Positions 1 through 9,112 of a DNA stretch of 64,000 nt are shown piece by piece (position 1 is the stretch's first letter; every line of letters begins with the position of its first letter). Source of the stretch: Kiloniella majae (GTDB taxonomy: Bacteria > Pseudomonadota > Alphaproteobacteria > Kiloniellales > Kiloniellaceae). The position numbers and the translations under genes are program-made. The stretch lies in NCBI RefSeq assembly GCF_002118315.1, contig NZ_MTSZ01000011.1, positions 1 through 64,000 of the forward strand, in the 5' to 3' direction. The notes under the pieces are model-generated. The model saw nothing but the letters and a program-made list of their open reading frames with translations. It was not told the DNA's origin and did no database searches.

Positions 1-296
1 AGCTAGCTCGTTGCCACTAACAACAAACCGCCGTCCACGCATCCCTTCCAATTCATATCAACAATGTCAAACAACAATTCACAAAATGGAGCCAAGAAAA
101 CCCGGCCCCGAAAAGCTAGACGATATATATAGTCTTTTTCCCTATCGTCAAGGAACATCTGAAACATTTCTGTAAAAACTTTTTCAAGGATCAAATCCTA
201 TCCAAATTCTCAAATCAGCTTCCGTAAAACTTCCGCTAACTATCTGTTTTTACTCTGTCTTTCCGATGTACCGTCGAAGCGTCTGCCCCGTCGGTG
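1..296 (-). other. 5' leader of a leftward stable-RNA (probably rRNA) operon, partial
   Basis: The stretch lies directly downstream, on the minus strand, of a near-consensus promoter with an A/T-rich upstream element, and has no convincing coding frame. Read on the minus strand it contains a boxA-like TTTGACATTG segment near 55-70 followed by GGAAGGGATGCGTGGACGGC, which resembles text in alphaproteobacterial rRNA operon leaders. The mature 16S 5' end is not reached, so the rRNA itself would lie beyond the left edge. A tRNA operon is the alternative. The operon type is inferred from recall of such leaders, not from alignment. Confidence 0.5.
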
Positions 297-302
297 AGCG
301 GT

Positions 303-331
303 GTTATAGGCCCCTACACCAACACTGTCAA
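303..331 (-). promoter_or_regulatory. Strong sigma-70 promoter of stable-RNA type
   Basis: On the minus strand TTGACA (331-326) is followed after exactly 17 bases by TATAAC (308-303). The 30 bases upstream of the -35 box (about 332-362) are A/T-rich like an UP element, and the bases after the -10 box are GC-rich like a stringent discriminator. Transcription would start near 296 and run off the left edge. Confidence 0.7.
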
Positions 332-557
332 AGACCTTTTTGCATTTTATTTACTTTTTTCCATCATCTTGCCCTTTGTTTGCGACAATTGTGCCGTAAA
401 CCCCGCAGAAAAGGGGGACTTTCTTAAAAAACAGAATCGAGTAAACATTGACAGGAATCCATAAATACATCACCTTGTCCGAGCAGAGTATTGAGATTCT
501 ATATAACAACAACATCGAATACGGCCGTATGTCGTCACGGATTCCGGAGCACTACGT
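332..557. other. Intergenic region upstream of the M23 peptidase gene
   Basis: It contains the UP-like A/T tract of the leftward promoter and the 5' region of the rightward peptidase gene. A TTGACA occurs on the plus strand at 448-453 but no -10 hexamer stands at the correct distance, so the peptidase promoter is not assigned. The GGAG ribosome-binding site is at 546-549. Nothing else was seen. Confidence 0.4.
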
Positions 558-2045
558 GTGAAGAATAGATTCCACACACCTACTTTTATGGTTAATGCAG
601 CACTTGGAGGCAGCTTATCGATTCTAGCCCTTGGCGGAGTCTATTTCTGGCTTTCCAGTAGTAGCCCTATAGAAGAGCAGGTTACAAACAAGACAAAAGC
701 AACCTCTGTTGAAATGGCCGAAGATGGATCCATCTCCGCCAATAGCAACACGCAGGAAATTACCGTTGCATCACCAGAAGTTGTCGCGACCTTAAAGACG
801 GACTTACTTACAAGTGAGTATATAGCCGTTGGGGCCGTTCCTACAGAAACCGCCGCCGATATACTGGAACCCAGTGATATCGAGAAGATGGTGACCGTTT
901 CTCATGGTGACACACTTATGAGTCTGCTTGTTGCCGCAGGCGCAACAAGATCAGAAGCCCATGGTGCGATTACTGCCCTTACAGATGTATATTCACCGCG
1001 TAAGATAAAGCCTGGACTGGATATTGCCCTTACCTTTGCGCACCCATCAGACCCGACTGTAAAAAAACCAGTTGTAGATGAAAAAGAGCGCGATGTCGGC
1101 CCTCTAAGAGCAATGCAGTTTCAGCCAAGCGTTGAACGCATCGTAAAGGTCAGCACGACAGAGGGCGAGGACAGAAAATATATAGCAGAAGAAATCCAAC
1201 GCCCACTGACCATGAAAATGGCACGCAGCGCAAACGAGATTACAAGCAGTCTCTATCTTGCCGCGACGAACGTTGATGTTCCCAACGATATTATGATCAA
1301 GATGATCAGAGCCTATAGCTTTGATGTCGATTTCCAGCGCGAAATTCAAAAGGGTGATAGCTTCGAAGTTGTCTACGAAGCCTATTACGATGAAGATGGT
1401 AATCTCGCCCGAACAGGTGACATGCTTTACGGCAAATTGAACCTTTCTGGCGATGATCTACAACTTTACCGTTTCACGCCATCCAGTGGCTTTACCGACT
1501 ACTTTAATGAAAAAGGCCAGTCCGCGAAAAAAGCACTGATGAGAACACCTGTTGATGGTGCACGCCTTTCCAGCCGTTTTGGAAAGCGAAAGCATCCAGT
1601 CCTTGGATATACCAAGATGCATAAGGGCGTCGATTTTGCAGCACCGCGAGGCACACCAATTTATGCAGCGGGTGATGGCGTTATTCTACGGGCAAACCGC
1701 TTCAGCAGTTTTGGTAACTATGTGAAGATTCGTCACCACAGCGGTTATGAAACAGCCTACGCTCACATGAAAGGATTCGCGAAAGGGATTCGCAAATCCA
1801 AGCGTGTACGTCAGGGACAGGTCATCGGTTATGTCGGGACAACAGGACGTTCTACTGGCCCGCACCTTCACTACGAAGTGCTATTCAATGGACGTCAGGT
1901 AAATCCGCTAGGCGTAAAACTGCCCGCAGGTGAAAAGCTTAAAAAAGCTGACCTGAAAAAGTTCAAGACGGAACAAGCTAAGATCAACAAAATGATTGAA
2001 GATCTGAAACAGCCGGCAGCGATTGCAAAGCTCGAAACGAACTGA
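558..2045 (+). CDS. M23 family peptidoglycan endopeptidase, membrane anchored
   Basis: Probable cell-wall hydrolase or hydrolase activator acting on peptidoglycan in the periplasm. A hydrophobic segment at residues 12-33 is an uncleaved anchor or signal. An OapA/LysM-like region (about 110-160) is followed by a beta-rich middle part and a LytM/M23 domain (about 330-450). The zinc motif is visible as H355-x3-D359 and the HLH triplet at 436-438, so the site is intact. The start is a GTG eight bases after GGAG. The tail (455-495) is Lys-rich and helical. The gene stands alone and converges on clpB. Whether it cuts DD-crosslinks itself or serves as an EnvC/NlpD-like activator cannot be told, although the intact metal ligands favour catalysis. 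Confidence 0.9.
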   Translation: MKNRFHTPTFMVNAALGGSLSILALGGVYFWLSSSSPIEEQVTNKTKATSVEMAEDGSISANSNTQEITVASPEVVATLKTDLLTSEYIAVGAVPTETAADILEPSDIEKMVTVSHGDTLMSLLVAAGATRSEAHGAITALTDVYSPRKIKPGLDIALTFAHPSDPTVKKPVVDEKERDVGPLRAMQFQPSVERIVKVSTTEGEDRKYIAEEIQRPLTMKMARSANEITSSLYLAATNVDVPNDIMIKMIRAYSFDVDFQREIQKGDSFEVVYEAYYDEDGNLARTGDMLYGKLNLSGDDLQLYRFTPSSGFTDYFNEKGQSAKKALMRTPVDGARLSSRFGKRKHPVLGYTKMHKGVDFAAPRGTPIYAAGDGVILRANRFSSFGNYVKIRHHSGYETAYAHMKGFAKGIRKSKRVRQGQVIGYVGTTGRSTGPHLHYEVLFNGRQVNPLGVKLPAGEKLKKADLKKFKTEQAKINKMIEDLKQPAAIAKLETN

Positions 2046-2063
2046 TCAAGACTTCACATCTCA

Positions 2064-2109
2064 AAACACAAAAGGACCGCTTGTTAGATCAAGCGGTCCT
2101 TTTGTGTTT
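2064..2109. terminator. Bidirectional rho-independent terminator between the M23 gene and clpB
   Basis: A perfect 20-bp inverted repeat (2064-2083 with 2090-2109, six-base loop) has a GGACCGC core and A/T-rich outer arms, so a U-rich 3' end forms on either strand. It lies between two convergent genes. Confidence 0.9.
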
Positions 2110-2150
2110 CATCCCATTAAGATCAAAGCAATCAGAGAAACAACAAACGA

Positions 2151-4742
2151 TTACGTAACAGCGAGCTTTCTGCCATTGATTGTCAGAACGTCATCTTCTG
2201 TAGAAACGTTTAACTGTTCGCCATCATGAATCGTGCCCTCAAGAAGCAATGAAGCCAACGGGTTTTGTAGCTCTCGTTGGATCACGCGTTTAAGTGGGCG
2301 CGCACCATAGATGGGGTCATAGCCTTTTTCCGCAAGCCATTCTATCGCGTCATTGTCGAGTTTTGCCTTGATATCCCGATCAGCGAGAAGTTTTTGTAAT
2401 CGACTAAACTGAATATCGACGATTGAACTCATATGACGCCGTTCCAACCGATGGAACAGAAGAACTTCATCCAAGCGGTTCAGGAATTCAGGCCTGAAAG
2501 AGGCACGAACAACTTCCATTACCTGCTCACGCACGACAGAACTGTCTTCGCCATCCGGTTGGTTTGCCAGAACTTCGGATCCAAGATTGGATGTCATGAT
2601 GATCAGCGTATTGCTAAAATCAACCGTCCGCCCCTGTCCATCTGTCAATCGCCCGTCATCGAGAACCTGCAACAGCACATTGAATACATCCGGATGCGCC
2701 TTCTCAACTTCATCAAAAAGGACCACTTGATAAGGACGCCTGCGCACCGCTTCGGTTAAGGCCCCACCTTCTTCATAACCAACGTATCCCGGTGGCGCAC
2801 CAATCATACGTGAGACAGCGTGCTTTTCCATGTATTCTGACATATCCAGACGTACCATCGCGGTTTCGTCATCGAACAGGAATGACGCCAAGGTTTTCGT
2901 CAACTCTGTCTTCCCAACACCTGTTGGTCCTAAAAAGAGGAAAGAACCGATAGGACGATTAGGATCCTGAAGACCAGATCTGGAGCGACGCACGGCATTA
3001 GAAATCGCAACAATAGCTTCATCCTGCCCAATCACGCGTTTTCTGAGCAGATCTTCCATCTGAAGGAGTTTTTCTCTTTCGCCTTCCAGCATCTTATCCA
3101 CCGGAATGCCTGTCCAACGGGAGACAACCCCGGCAATCGCATCTTCACGCACCTCTTCGTTTAGCATGTGACTGTCGCCAGCTTCTTCGGCCTGGACCAA
3201 AGCCCTTTCAAGCTCGGGAAGGCGTCCGTATTTCAGTTCACCAGCTTTTTCCAGGCGACCATCTCGCTCTGCCTGTTCAAGCTCAATACGCGCCTGTTCA
3301 AGCTCTTCTTTGATCTTCTGCGCACTAGCAAGTTTGTCCTTTTCTGATTTCCATTGGCTGGTAAGCGTGTTGCTCTTCTCTTCCAACTCTGCGATTTCAA
3401 ACTTAAGCTTGTCGAGACGGTCTTTCGCGCCCTTATCACTTTCTTTTTGAAGGGCGGATTGCTCGATCTTCAACTGTATAAGTTTACGATCCATCTCGTC
3501 GATTTCTTCCGGCTTTGAATCCACCTCCATCCGAAGTCGGCTGGCAGCCTCATCGACAAGATCGATAGCCTTATCCGGCAAGAAGCGATCAGTGATGTAG
3601 CGATTCGAAAGGGATGCTGCTGCAACAAGAGCCGAGTCTGTAATCCGAACACCGTGGTGCAGTTCATACTTCTCTTTTAGCCCTCGAAGGATCGACACCG
3701 TATCTTCGACATTAGGCTCTTCAACTACGACAGACTGGAATCGCCGTGCCAGTGCTGCGTCCTTTTCGATGTACTTACGATATTCATCAAGTGTTGTTGC
3801 TCCGACACAATGGAGATCACCACGCGCCAAAGCGGGCTTCAGCATATTGGACGCATCCATTGCACCATCTGTTTTCCCCGCACCGACCAAGGTGTGAAGC
3901 TCATCGATAAAGACAATGATTTCTCCGCTCGCGTCGGTTACTTCTTGCAAAACAGCTTTCAATCGTTCTTCAAATTCACCCCGGTACTTGGCACCCGCCA
4001 CCATTGAACCAAGGTCAAGTGACATGAGCTGCTTATTCCTGAGACTTTCAGGCACATCGCCGTTCACAATCCGAAGGGCAAGCCCTTCAATGATTGCCGT
4101 TTTACCGACGCCGGGCTCCCCAATCAGAACAGGGTTATTCTTTGTGCGCCTTGAAAGCACCTGAATAGTGCGACGAATCTCTTCCTCTCGCCCGATCACG
4201 GGATCAAGTTTCCCTTCCCGTGCCATACTGGTCAGGTCCTGGGCATATTTTTTCAGAGCCTCATAGCTATCTTCTGCAGATGCAGATTGAGCCGTCCGAC
4301 CTTTACGCAGGTCATTTATTGCCGCATTAAGGTTTTGCGCTGTTAGTCCTGCATTTTTGAGAATTTTGCCGGATTCAGCCTCTTTTGATAGCGCAAGTGC
4401 AATCAAAAGGCGTTCGACCGTGACATAGTTATCACCCGCTTTTTTTGCGATCTGTTCTGCCTGTTCGAAAACGCGTGCCGTTTCAGGGGCGAGGTAAACC
4501 TGACCTACATCCTGACCGCTGACCTTTGGTAACTTTGCCAATGCGCGGTCAATATCTTCCCGTGCCTTGGACGGGTTTCCACCTGCTGCTGTAATTAAGT
4601 TTGTAGCAAGTCCCTCAGAATCATCCAACATCACCTTCAGCATATGCTCAGGGGTCAGTCTTTGATGATCACTACGATGCGCAAGTCCCTGCGCGGCTTG
4701 AATAAACCCCTGGGTTCTTTCAGTATAACTATTCAAATTCAT
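2151..4742 (-). CDS. clpB: ATP-dependent disaggregase ClpB
   Basis: Hsp100 chaperone that threads aggregated proteins through a hexameric pore, working with DnaK. The 863 residues match the usual ClpB length. The N domain carries two Clp repeats (1-145). The first AAA+ module has Walker A GEPGVGKT at 208-215, the coiled-coil middle domain spans about 400-530, and the second AAA+ module has Walker A GPTGVGKT near 607. The ATG at 4742 was chosen because [10 protein letters not shown] matches the family N terminus and GGAGAGGG precedes it; the in-frame extension upstream is unrelated to ClpB. Heat-shock control is expected, but no convincing sigma-32 promoter was identified. ClpB follows prfA-prmC-DUF4167, but a terminator and the MOSC gene separate it. 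Confidence 0.97.
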   Translation of the reverse strand: MNLNSYTERTQGFIQAAQGLAHRSDHQRLTPEHMLKVMLDDSEGLATNLITAAGGNPSKAREDIDRALAKLPKVSGQDVGQVYLAPETARVFEQAEQIAKKAGDNYVTVERLLIALALSKEAESGKILKNAGLTAQNLNAAINDLRKGRTAQSASAEDSYEALKKYAQDLTSMAREGKLDPVIGREEEIRRTIQVLSRRTKNNPVLIGEPGVGKTAIIEGLALRIVNGDVPESLRNKQLMSLDLGSMVAGAKYRGEFEERLKAVLQEVTDASGEIIVFIDELHTLVGAGKTDGAMDASNMLKPALARGDLHCVGATTLDEYRKYIEKDAALARRFQSVVVEEPNVEDTVSILRGLKEKYELHHGVRITDSALVAAASLSNRYITDRFLPDKAIDLVDEAASRLRMEVDSKPEEIDEMDRKLIQLKIEQSALQKESDKGAKDRLDKLKFEIAELEEKSNTLTSQWKSEKDKLASAQKIKEELEQARIELEQAERDGRLEKAGELKYGRLPELERALVQAEEAGDSHMLNEEVREDAIAGVVSRWTGIPVDKMLEGEREKLLQMEDLLRKRVIGQDEAIVAISNAVRRSRSGLQDPNRPIGSFLFLGPTGVGKTELTKTLASFLFDDETAMVRLDMSEYMEKHAVSRMIGAPPGYVGYEEGGALTEAVRRRPYQVVLFDEVEKAHPDVFNVLLQVLDDGRLTDGQGRTVDFSNTLIIMTSNLGSEVLANQPDGEDSSVVREQVMEVVRASFRPEFLNRLDEVLLFHRLERRHMSSIVDIQFSRLQKLLADRDIKAKLDNDAIEWLAEKGYDPIYGARPLKRVIQRELQNPLASLLLEGTIHDGEQLNVSTEDDVLTINGRKLAVT

Positions 4743-5000
4743 ATTTTTAAAGCCCTCTCCGTCATGCCTGCCTCTGCAGCACACAATCGTTGATGCCAAT
4801 ACCACCCATCACCCACAATAGTAGCATGATGGAACTCTGACGTTGATCAATATCACCCGTCACTCAACATATGTGTATCAGATTAATCCTATACAAGGAT
4901 TTAGTATTCAGATTCTTGAGGGATACACCACTGAAATGGAACGATTTTTAAACCTGCGCCCAACAAATAGATTCGATTATCTTTGGTAAATAATTTTGGC

Positions 5001-5028
5001 AAAAAAAACCCTGCCCGAAGGCAGGGTT
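5001..5028 (-). terminator. Rho-independent terminator of the minus-strand small RNA
   Basis: On the minus strand a 9-bp stem (5028-5020 with 5015-5007) is closed by a UUCG tetraloop on a C-G pair and followed by eight T residues. The T run exists only for leftward transcription, so it ends a minus-strand transcript that begins between here and the MOSC gene. Confidence 0.85.
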
Positions 5029-5165
5029 GGGAAATCCCATAGTTACGTCAGGAGAGATGAGTACATACCCAGAAGGAGCACAAACCACGAAGTATTGGCG
5101 ATATTCGCCGAAGAGCCTGTGTTGTCTTCCTCGGTAGGAACTACAAGAAGGAAGCTAGCCTATGA
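5001..5165 (-). ncRNA. Putative Fur-repressed small RNA, about 165 nt
   Basis: The interval between a promoter-like -10 box overlapped upstream by a Fur box and a strong rho-independent terminator contains no minus-strand ORF of credible length. Local hairpins can be drawn, such as GGCGA/TCGCC near 5098-5110 and GTAG/CTAC near 5135-5145. Two CTCCT-type segments, near 5047-5054 and 5074-5078, could pair with Shine-Dalgarno sequences of target mRNAs. The architecture matches RyhB/PrrF-type iron-responsive sRNAs, but no sequence family is recognised. A 5' leader of clpB is unlikely because the terminator intervenes. No expression evidence is available. Confidence 0.6.
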
Positions 5166-5171
5166 AAAAAC

Positions 5172-5196
5172 ATTATGCAACTGAAAATCATTCTCA
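5172..5196 (-). promoter_or_regulatory. sRNA promoter with overlapping Fur box
   Basis: On the minus strand the 7-1-7 element TGAGAATGATTTTCA (5196-5182) differs from TGATAATnATTATCA at only two positions. CATAAT (5177-5172) is a good -10 hexamer just downstream, which places the Fur box between -10 and -35. The -35 box is weak. The element shares GAATGATTTTCAGT with the box at the hemP promoter (58486-58500). Confidence 0.65.
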
Positions 5197-5364
5197 TTTA
5201 GAAATTTTTTTATTTATTTTCAGTTAGTAAATCTACAGTCAAATTTCCAAACACGCCTATAACGAGTAATAATTGGCTCAAAATCTAGGGATTTTCCTAT
5301 AAATTTATTAAAGGCTTGAAAAATAATTCGCAGCCAACACAATAGAAAAAAATTGGGGAAAGAA

Positions 5365-6120
5365 ATGTCTGCGTTCATAGAATCTATCTATCGTTATCCT
5401 GTTAAAGGTCTAAGTGCTGAAAAACTGGATCAAGTAAGTGTCGAAAAGGACGCTATTTTTCCCTACGACAGACGATTCGCCATTGCACATGGGTCCACTG
5501 AGTTTCCGAATGGTCCTACTTGGCTTTCAAAAAAGCACTTTGTAATGCTGGCAAAGAATCCTAAACTCGCTCAGCTGACATCAGAGTTTGACGAAGATAC
5601 AGAAACACTCACTCTTTTGCGCAATGATAAAAGAGTATCCAGAGGAAAATTAACCGATTTAACCGGACGGATGCTGTTAGAGCAGTTTTTGGCAAGCTTC
5701 CTTGAAGCAGATGTTCGTGGCGCCCCGAAGATCGTGGAAAACAATGCCACAGCCTTCACAGATATTCCTGATTTACAGATCTCTCTTATTAACACCGAAA
5801 GCGTTAAAGACCTTGAACGTGTTGTGAGAAATCCTGTGGACCCCATGCGGTTTAGAGGAAATCTATACCTTGAAGGACTTAAAGCATGGGAAGAAAATAA
5901 CTGGATTGGAAAAGAGATTAAAGTCGGAGACATCACGCTAGAGATCAAATCTCCAATCGGACGCTGTTCGGCCACGAACGTAAATCTGGATACTGCAGAT
6001 GTTGATCTTAACATTCCCAAAAGCCTGCAATCCGGATTTGGCCACAGAAATATGGGTGTCTACGCCAGCGTGAAAACTGATGGTCTTATCCAAAAAAATG
6101 CACCAGTGACGATTGACTAA
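5365..6120 (+). CDS. MOSC domain-containing protein
   Basis: Molybdenum-cofactor sulfurase C-terminal family protein. The N-terminal beta-barrel (1-95, opening SAFIESIYRYPVKGLS) is followed by a MOSC domain (about 110-251) with the conserved cysteine C201 in IGRCSATNVN, the residue thought to carry persulfide sulfur. Such proteins act in sulfur transfer to molybdoenzymes or in reduction of N-hydroxylated compounds (mARC-like YcbX/YiiM); the substrate cannot be told here. The ATG at 5365 follows GGGGAAAG and matches the family N terminus; a TTG twelve bases earlier overlaps that ribosome-binding site. The gene is isolated. A molybdopterin oxidoreductase lies at 35 kb in this window, with no direct link. 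Confidence 0.85.
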   Translation: MSAFIESIYRYPVKGLSAEKLDQVSVEKDAIFPYDRRFAIAHGSTEFPNGPTWLSKKHFVMLAKNPKLAQLTSEFDEDTETLTLLRNDKRVSRGKLTDLTGRMLLEQFLASFLEADVRGAPKIVENNATAFTDIPDLQISLINTESVKDLERVVRNPVDPMRFRGNLYLEGLKAWEENNWIGKEIKVGDITLEIKSPIGRCSATNVNLDTADVDLNIPKSLQSGFGHRNMGVYASVKTDGLIQKNAPVTID

Positions 6121-6190
6121 ATAAAATCAAATCAACTGGTGCATATTATACGAAACGAATTGTAAAACAGCGAGAAAGTTAAGCGAAAAC

Positions 6191-6946
6191 CTAAGCTGTC
6201 TCAGTCGTATCTTTCACAATCGGATTCTTACGCGGTCTGCCTCTTGGGCGAGGTGTTTTCACTTCGCCTGTGTCTGTCTCAGCAGTTTTCCGTGTACGTG
6301 TTCTTCGCTTTGGCTTTTCTGCTGGTGCTTCTTCAGTACCCAAAGGTAATTCAACAACAGCAGGCGCCGCTTCAACGGGATTATCATCTGTTTTAATCTC
6401 TAGCGTAACCTTCTCAGAAGGCTTGGCCTCAGATTTTGTCTCGTCAGAAGCTTCATATCGAGGACGACGAGTTCGTACCCGGCCTCTTGGTGCTGGCTTG
6501 GGGCTATCATCGTCAGCGGCTGGACTTTCATCATTCAAGACAATTGCCGGCGGAACATCAACTTCGTTTTCAGAAGCAACATTTCCATCAACAGCCTTCG
6601 CATCACTATCTGAGGTGTTACGAGAATTTCTGTTACGGTAATTATTATCAGGTTGATTGTTCCGGCCTGAATTTGGATCAGTAGAATCATTAATGACACG
6701 GAAATAATGTTCAGCAAACTGATAGAAAGATTCAGCGGCAACGCGATCTCCCCCAACAGCAGCATCTCGTGCCATCTGTAGATATTTTTCCTTTAGCTGT
6801 GAGGCATTCCCACGGATACGCCCCCCAGGCCCGTTACTATCGAAGACACCATTACGCGATTGCTGTGGTTTCCGATTATTATTATTTGACCGGCCACGCG
6901 GGCGACGGTTCGAATTGTTTGAATTTTGCTGTCTCATCATTCGCAA
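6191..6946 (-). CDS. DUF4167 domain protein, Arg/Asn-rich
   Basis: Alphaproteobacterial protein of unknown function usually encoded after prfA-prmC, as here. Residues 1-31 are a low-complexity run of Asn, Arg and Gln; the DUF4167 helix follows at about 40-85 (GNASQLKEKYLQMARDAA...AESFYQFAEHYFRVIND). The rest is disordered, Pro/Glu-rich, with Arg/Lys-rich AT-hook-like patches such as RPRGRPRKNP near the C terminus. Charge and disorder suggest nucleic-acid binding, perhaps at the ribosome given the neighbours; this is inference. The start could equally be the ATG at 6937, because no clear ribosome-binding site separates the two. Confidence 0.85.
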   Translation of the reverse strand: MRMMRQQNSNNSNRRPRGRSNNNNRKPQQSRNGVFDSNGPGGRIRGNASQLKEKYLQMARDAAVGGDRVAAESFYQFAEHYFRVINDSTDPNSGRNNQPDNNYRNRNSRNTSDSDAKAVDGNVASENEVDVPPAIVLNDESPAADDDSPKPAPRGRVRTRRPRYEASDETKSEAKPSEKVTLEIKTDDNPVEAAPAVVELPLGTEEAPAEKPKRRTRTRKTAETDTGEVKTPRPRGRPRKNPIVKDTTETA

Positions 6947-7124
6947 GCTAAATTAAATGCTAAATCGTGGGTATCGACAGACGTCACGAGTCTCAAACTC
7001 TGACGACGTATTTATCTAGTTGTCGGTAAATACCCCCGGGGCACCCCAAGCCCCTACTTATCGTTACACCGTAAAGCTATATTCCAAGCTTTCCAAGCCC
7101 TAAATGTTAATTTTATATTATTTA

Positions 7125-7997
7125 TTAAATGCTTTTACGTCCAATACAGGCCCTGTGAATGCCACCAAGGTCTTTTTTGGGAGTAGAAATAACAAGACCG
7201 GCATCCGTCATTAGCGCATTGATACCATCCGCTTGCCCTTGCCCAGCCTCAATAACAAGCATACCACCTTCATTTAGAATTACCGCTGCCTGGGGAATGA
7301 GCATCTGATAATCTCTCATTCCATTATTTTCAGCAAAAAGAGCTAAGTTCGGATCATAATTCAAAACCTCAGGCGCCAGAGCTTTTTTCTCATCAAGCCC
7401 AATATAGGGAGGGTTGGATATAATAATATCCCATCCGCTCTCTAGCCCTTCACACCAATTGCCAGCTTGAAAAGAAACGCGGCTGGATAATCCCAAAGAG
7501 GTTGCATTTCCCTTAGCGACGGCAAGAGCTTTGTCACTGATATCAATCCCTAGTCCCTGAGCGGCGTCAAACTCACTCAAAAGGGCAAGCAAGAGGCATC
7601 CCGTTCCTGTTCCGAGATCAAGAATTTTAATTGGTTGTGTGGTATCCGACACGCCTTCGAGGACGGCTTCTATAAGCGTTTCACTATCCGGGCGCGGGTC
7701 CAACGTGTCACGAGAAACCTTAAAATTCAGGCTCCAAAATTCCTTGCGCCCAATGATTTTTGATACGGGTTCACGCTTTAATCGTTTATTGATCATCACC
7801 TGAAAACGATCAATTTCTTCGTTACTCAGGACTTTTTCAGGATACCCAAAAAGATAAGACGTTTCTTTGGAAATAGCTTCTGCGAGCAATAAGCGAACAT
7901 CCAGGCGAGGATCATCAATTCCTGCTGCTGTTAACTTCTCATTTCCAGACAACAAACAATCCGCAATCGTCTTTGGGTTTTGCTCTATGGAAACCAT
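7125..7997 (-). CDS. prmC: Peptide chain release factor N5-glutamine methyltransferase PrmC
   Basis: Methylates the glutamine of the GGQ motif in release factors PrfA and PrfB, using S-adenosylmethionine. The N-terminal helical release-factor-binding domain (1-90) precedes a Rossmann methyltransferase with motif I LDLGTGTG at 126-133 and the catalytic NPPY at 195-198. The ATG at 7997 was chosen since MVSIEQNPKTIAD resembles family N termini; a TTG at 8012 would add five residues and has GAGAG three bases upstream, so the start is not settled. The gene lies 36 bases after prfA, which encodes its substrate, in the same operon. Confidence 0.93.
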   Translation of the reverse strand: MVSIEQNPKTIADCLLSGNEKLTAAGIDDPRLDVRLLLAEAISKETSYLFGYPEKVLSNEEIDRFQVMINKRLKREPVSKIIGRKEFWSLNFKVSRDTLDPRPDSETLIEAVLEGVSDTTQPIKILDLGTGTGCLLLALLSEFDAAQGLGIDISDKALAVAKGNATSLGLSSRVSFQAGNWCEGLESGWDIIISNPPYIGLDEKKALAPEVLNYDPNLALFAENNGMRDYQMLIPQAAVILNEGGMLVIEAGQGQADGINALMTDAGLVISTPKKDLGGIHRACIGRKSI

Positions 7998-8033
7998 CCT
8001 CAAACCGATCAATCTCTCAAGTATGAACTTAGG

Positions 8034-9110
8034 TTATTGTATTTCGGCAAGACGCTCAGCCTGATCTTCGGCAATAAGCGCATTAATCACTTCATCAAGC
8101 GCTTCACCAGCAATTACCTTATCCAACTTATAAAGTGTCAGATTGATTCGATGATCAGTCACGCGTCCTTGCGGAAAGTTGTAAGTTCGAATTCTCTCAG
8201 AACGATCCCCGCTTCCAACCTGAGATTTACGATTTGCGGCCTGCTCTTGTTCTTGTTCTTGACGCTGATTGTCATAAATCTGAGTCAGCAACATTTTCAT
8301 CGCCTGCTCTTTATTCTTGTGTTGAGAGCGGCCATCCTGACATTGAACAACAACACCCGTTGGAACGTGTGTAATACGTACAGCAGAATCCGTGGTGTTA
8401 ACGTGCTGTCCCCCAGCCCCTTGGGCACGATAGGTATCAATACGCAAATCCGCCGGGTTAATCTCAACATCAACTTCTTGCGCTTCAGGCATCACAGCAA
8501 CTGTTGCCGCCGAGGTGTGAATACGTCCGCCAGATTCAGTAACGGGCACACGTTGAACACGATGTACACCAGATTCAAATTTCAAATTAGAGAACACGCC
8601 AGTTCCAGTAATCAAGGCCGTTGCCTCCTTGACACCACCAATCCCGTTTTCAGAATAATCCAGCGCTTCAAATCGCCATCCGGCTGCTTCTGCATAACGT
8701 TGATACATTCTGAATAATTCTGATGCGAAAAGGCCAGCTTCATCGCCACCGGTTCCTGCCCGTACTTCGAGAATCGCATTACGCTCGCCGTCCACATCTT
8801 TAGGCAGCAGCATAATCTGCACCTGCTGTTCCATTTCTGGCAGCTTTTGCTTCAGCTCCAAGAATTCTTCCTGTGCTAGTTCACGCATTTCAGCATCCCC
8901 ATCGGGATCACTTAGCATCTCAGCTAGATCAGCCATCTCGGTTTGAAGGGCACGCAGCTCTTGAACGGTCTCAACAACAGGGGTTAACTCAGATAATTCC
9001 CGCAGTAGTTTGGTATATTCATTAGATCCAGGGTCTTGATGAGTAGAAATGACTGCATTCAGTTCGTCATAACGGGCAACAACAGCATCTAGCTTTTCAT
9101 CGAACTTCAC
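8034..9110 (-). CDS. prfA: Peptide chain release factor 1
   Basis: Recognises UAA and UAG stop codons and triggers peptidyl-tRNA hydrolysis. It has the full 358-residue length, with the PVT tripeptide (188-190) for stop-codon reading and GGQ at 232-234 in [15 protein letters not shown]; the glutamine is the PrmC target. The start follows the hemA stop by two bases, so prfA is probably translationally coupled to hemA. The order hemA-prfA-prmC is the one known from enterobacteria. Confidence 0.97.
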   Translation of the reverse strand: MKFDEKLDAVVARYDELNAVISTHQDPGSNEYTKLLRELSELTPVVETVQELRALQTEMADLAEMLSDPDGDAEMRELAQEEFLELKQKLPEMEQQVQIMLLPKDVDGERNAILEVRAGTGGDEAGLFASELFRMYQRYAEAAGWRFEALDYSENGIGGVKEATALITGTGVFSNLKFESGVHRVQRVPVTESGGRIHTSAATVAVMPEAQEVDVEINPADLRIDTYRAQGAGGQHVNTTDSAVRITHVPTGVVVQCQDGRSQHKNKEQAMKMLLTQIYDNQRQEQEQEQAANRKSQVGSGDRSERIRTYNFPQGRVTDHRINLTLYKLDKVIAGEALDEVINALIAEDQAERLAEIQ

Positions 9111-9112
9111 GT

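Noticed and set aside
3-194. 63-codon minus-strand frame at the left edge
   Set aside because: It lies inside the leader downstream of the leftward stable-RNA promoter, has no ribosome-binding site and no recognisable family features.
2023-2229. 68-codon plus-strand frame spanning the M23-clpB junction
   Set aside because: It reads through a perfect terminator hairpin and into the antisense of clpB.
4806-4960. Sigma-32 promoter for clpB
   Set aside because: CTTG- and CTAT-like pieces occur on the minus strand but never at correct spacing.
4996-5184. 62-codon plus-strand frame across the small-RNA region
   Set aside because: It runs through the terminator hairpin in the opposite direction, starts without a ribosome-binding site and resembles no protein family.
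6270-6641. 123-codon plus-strand frame antisense to the DUF4167 gene
   Set aside because: Ser-rich mirror of a low-complexity sense protein.
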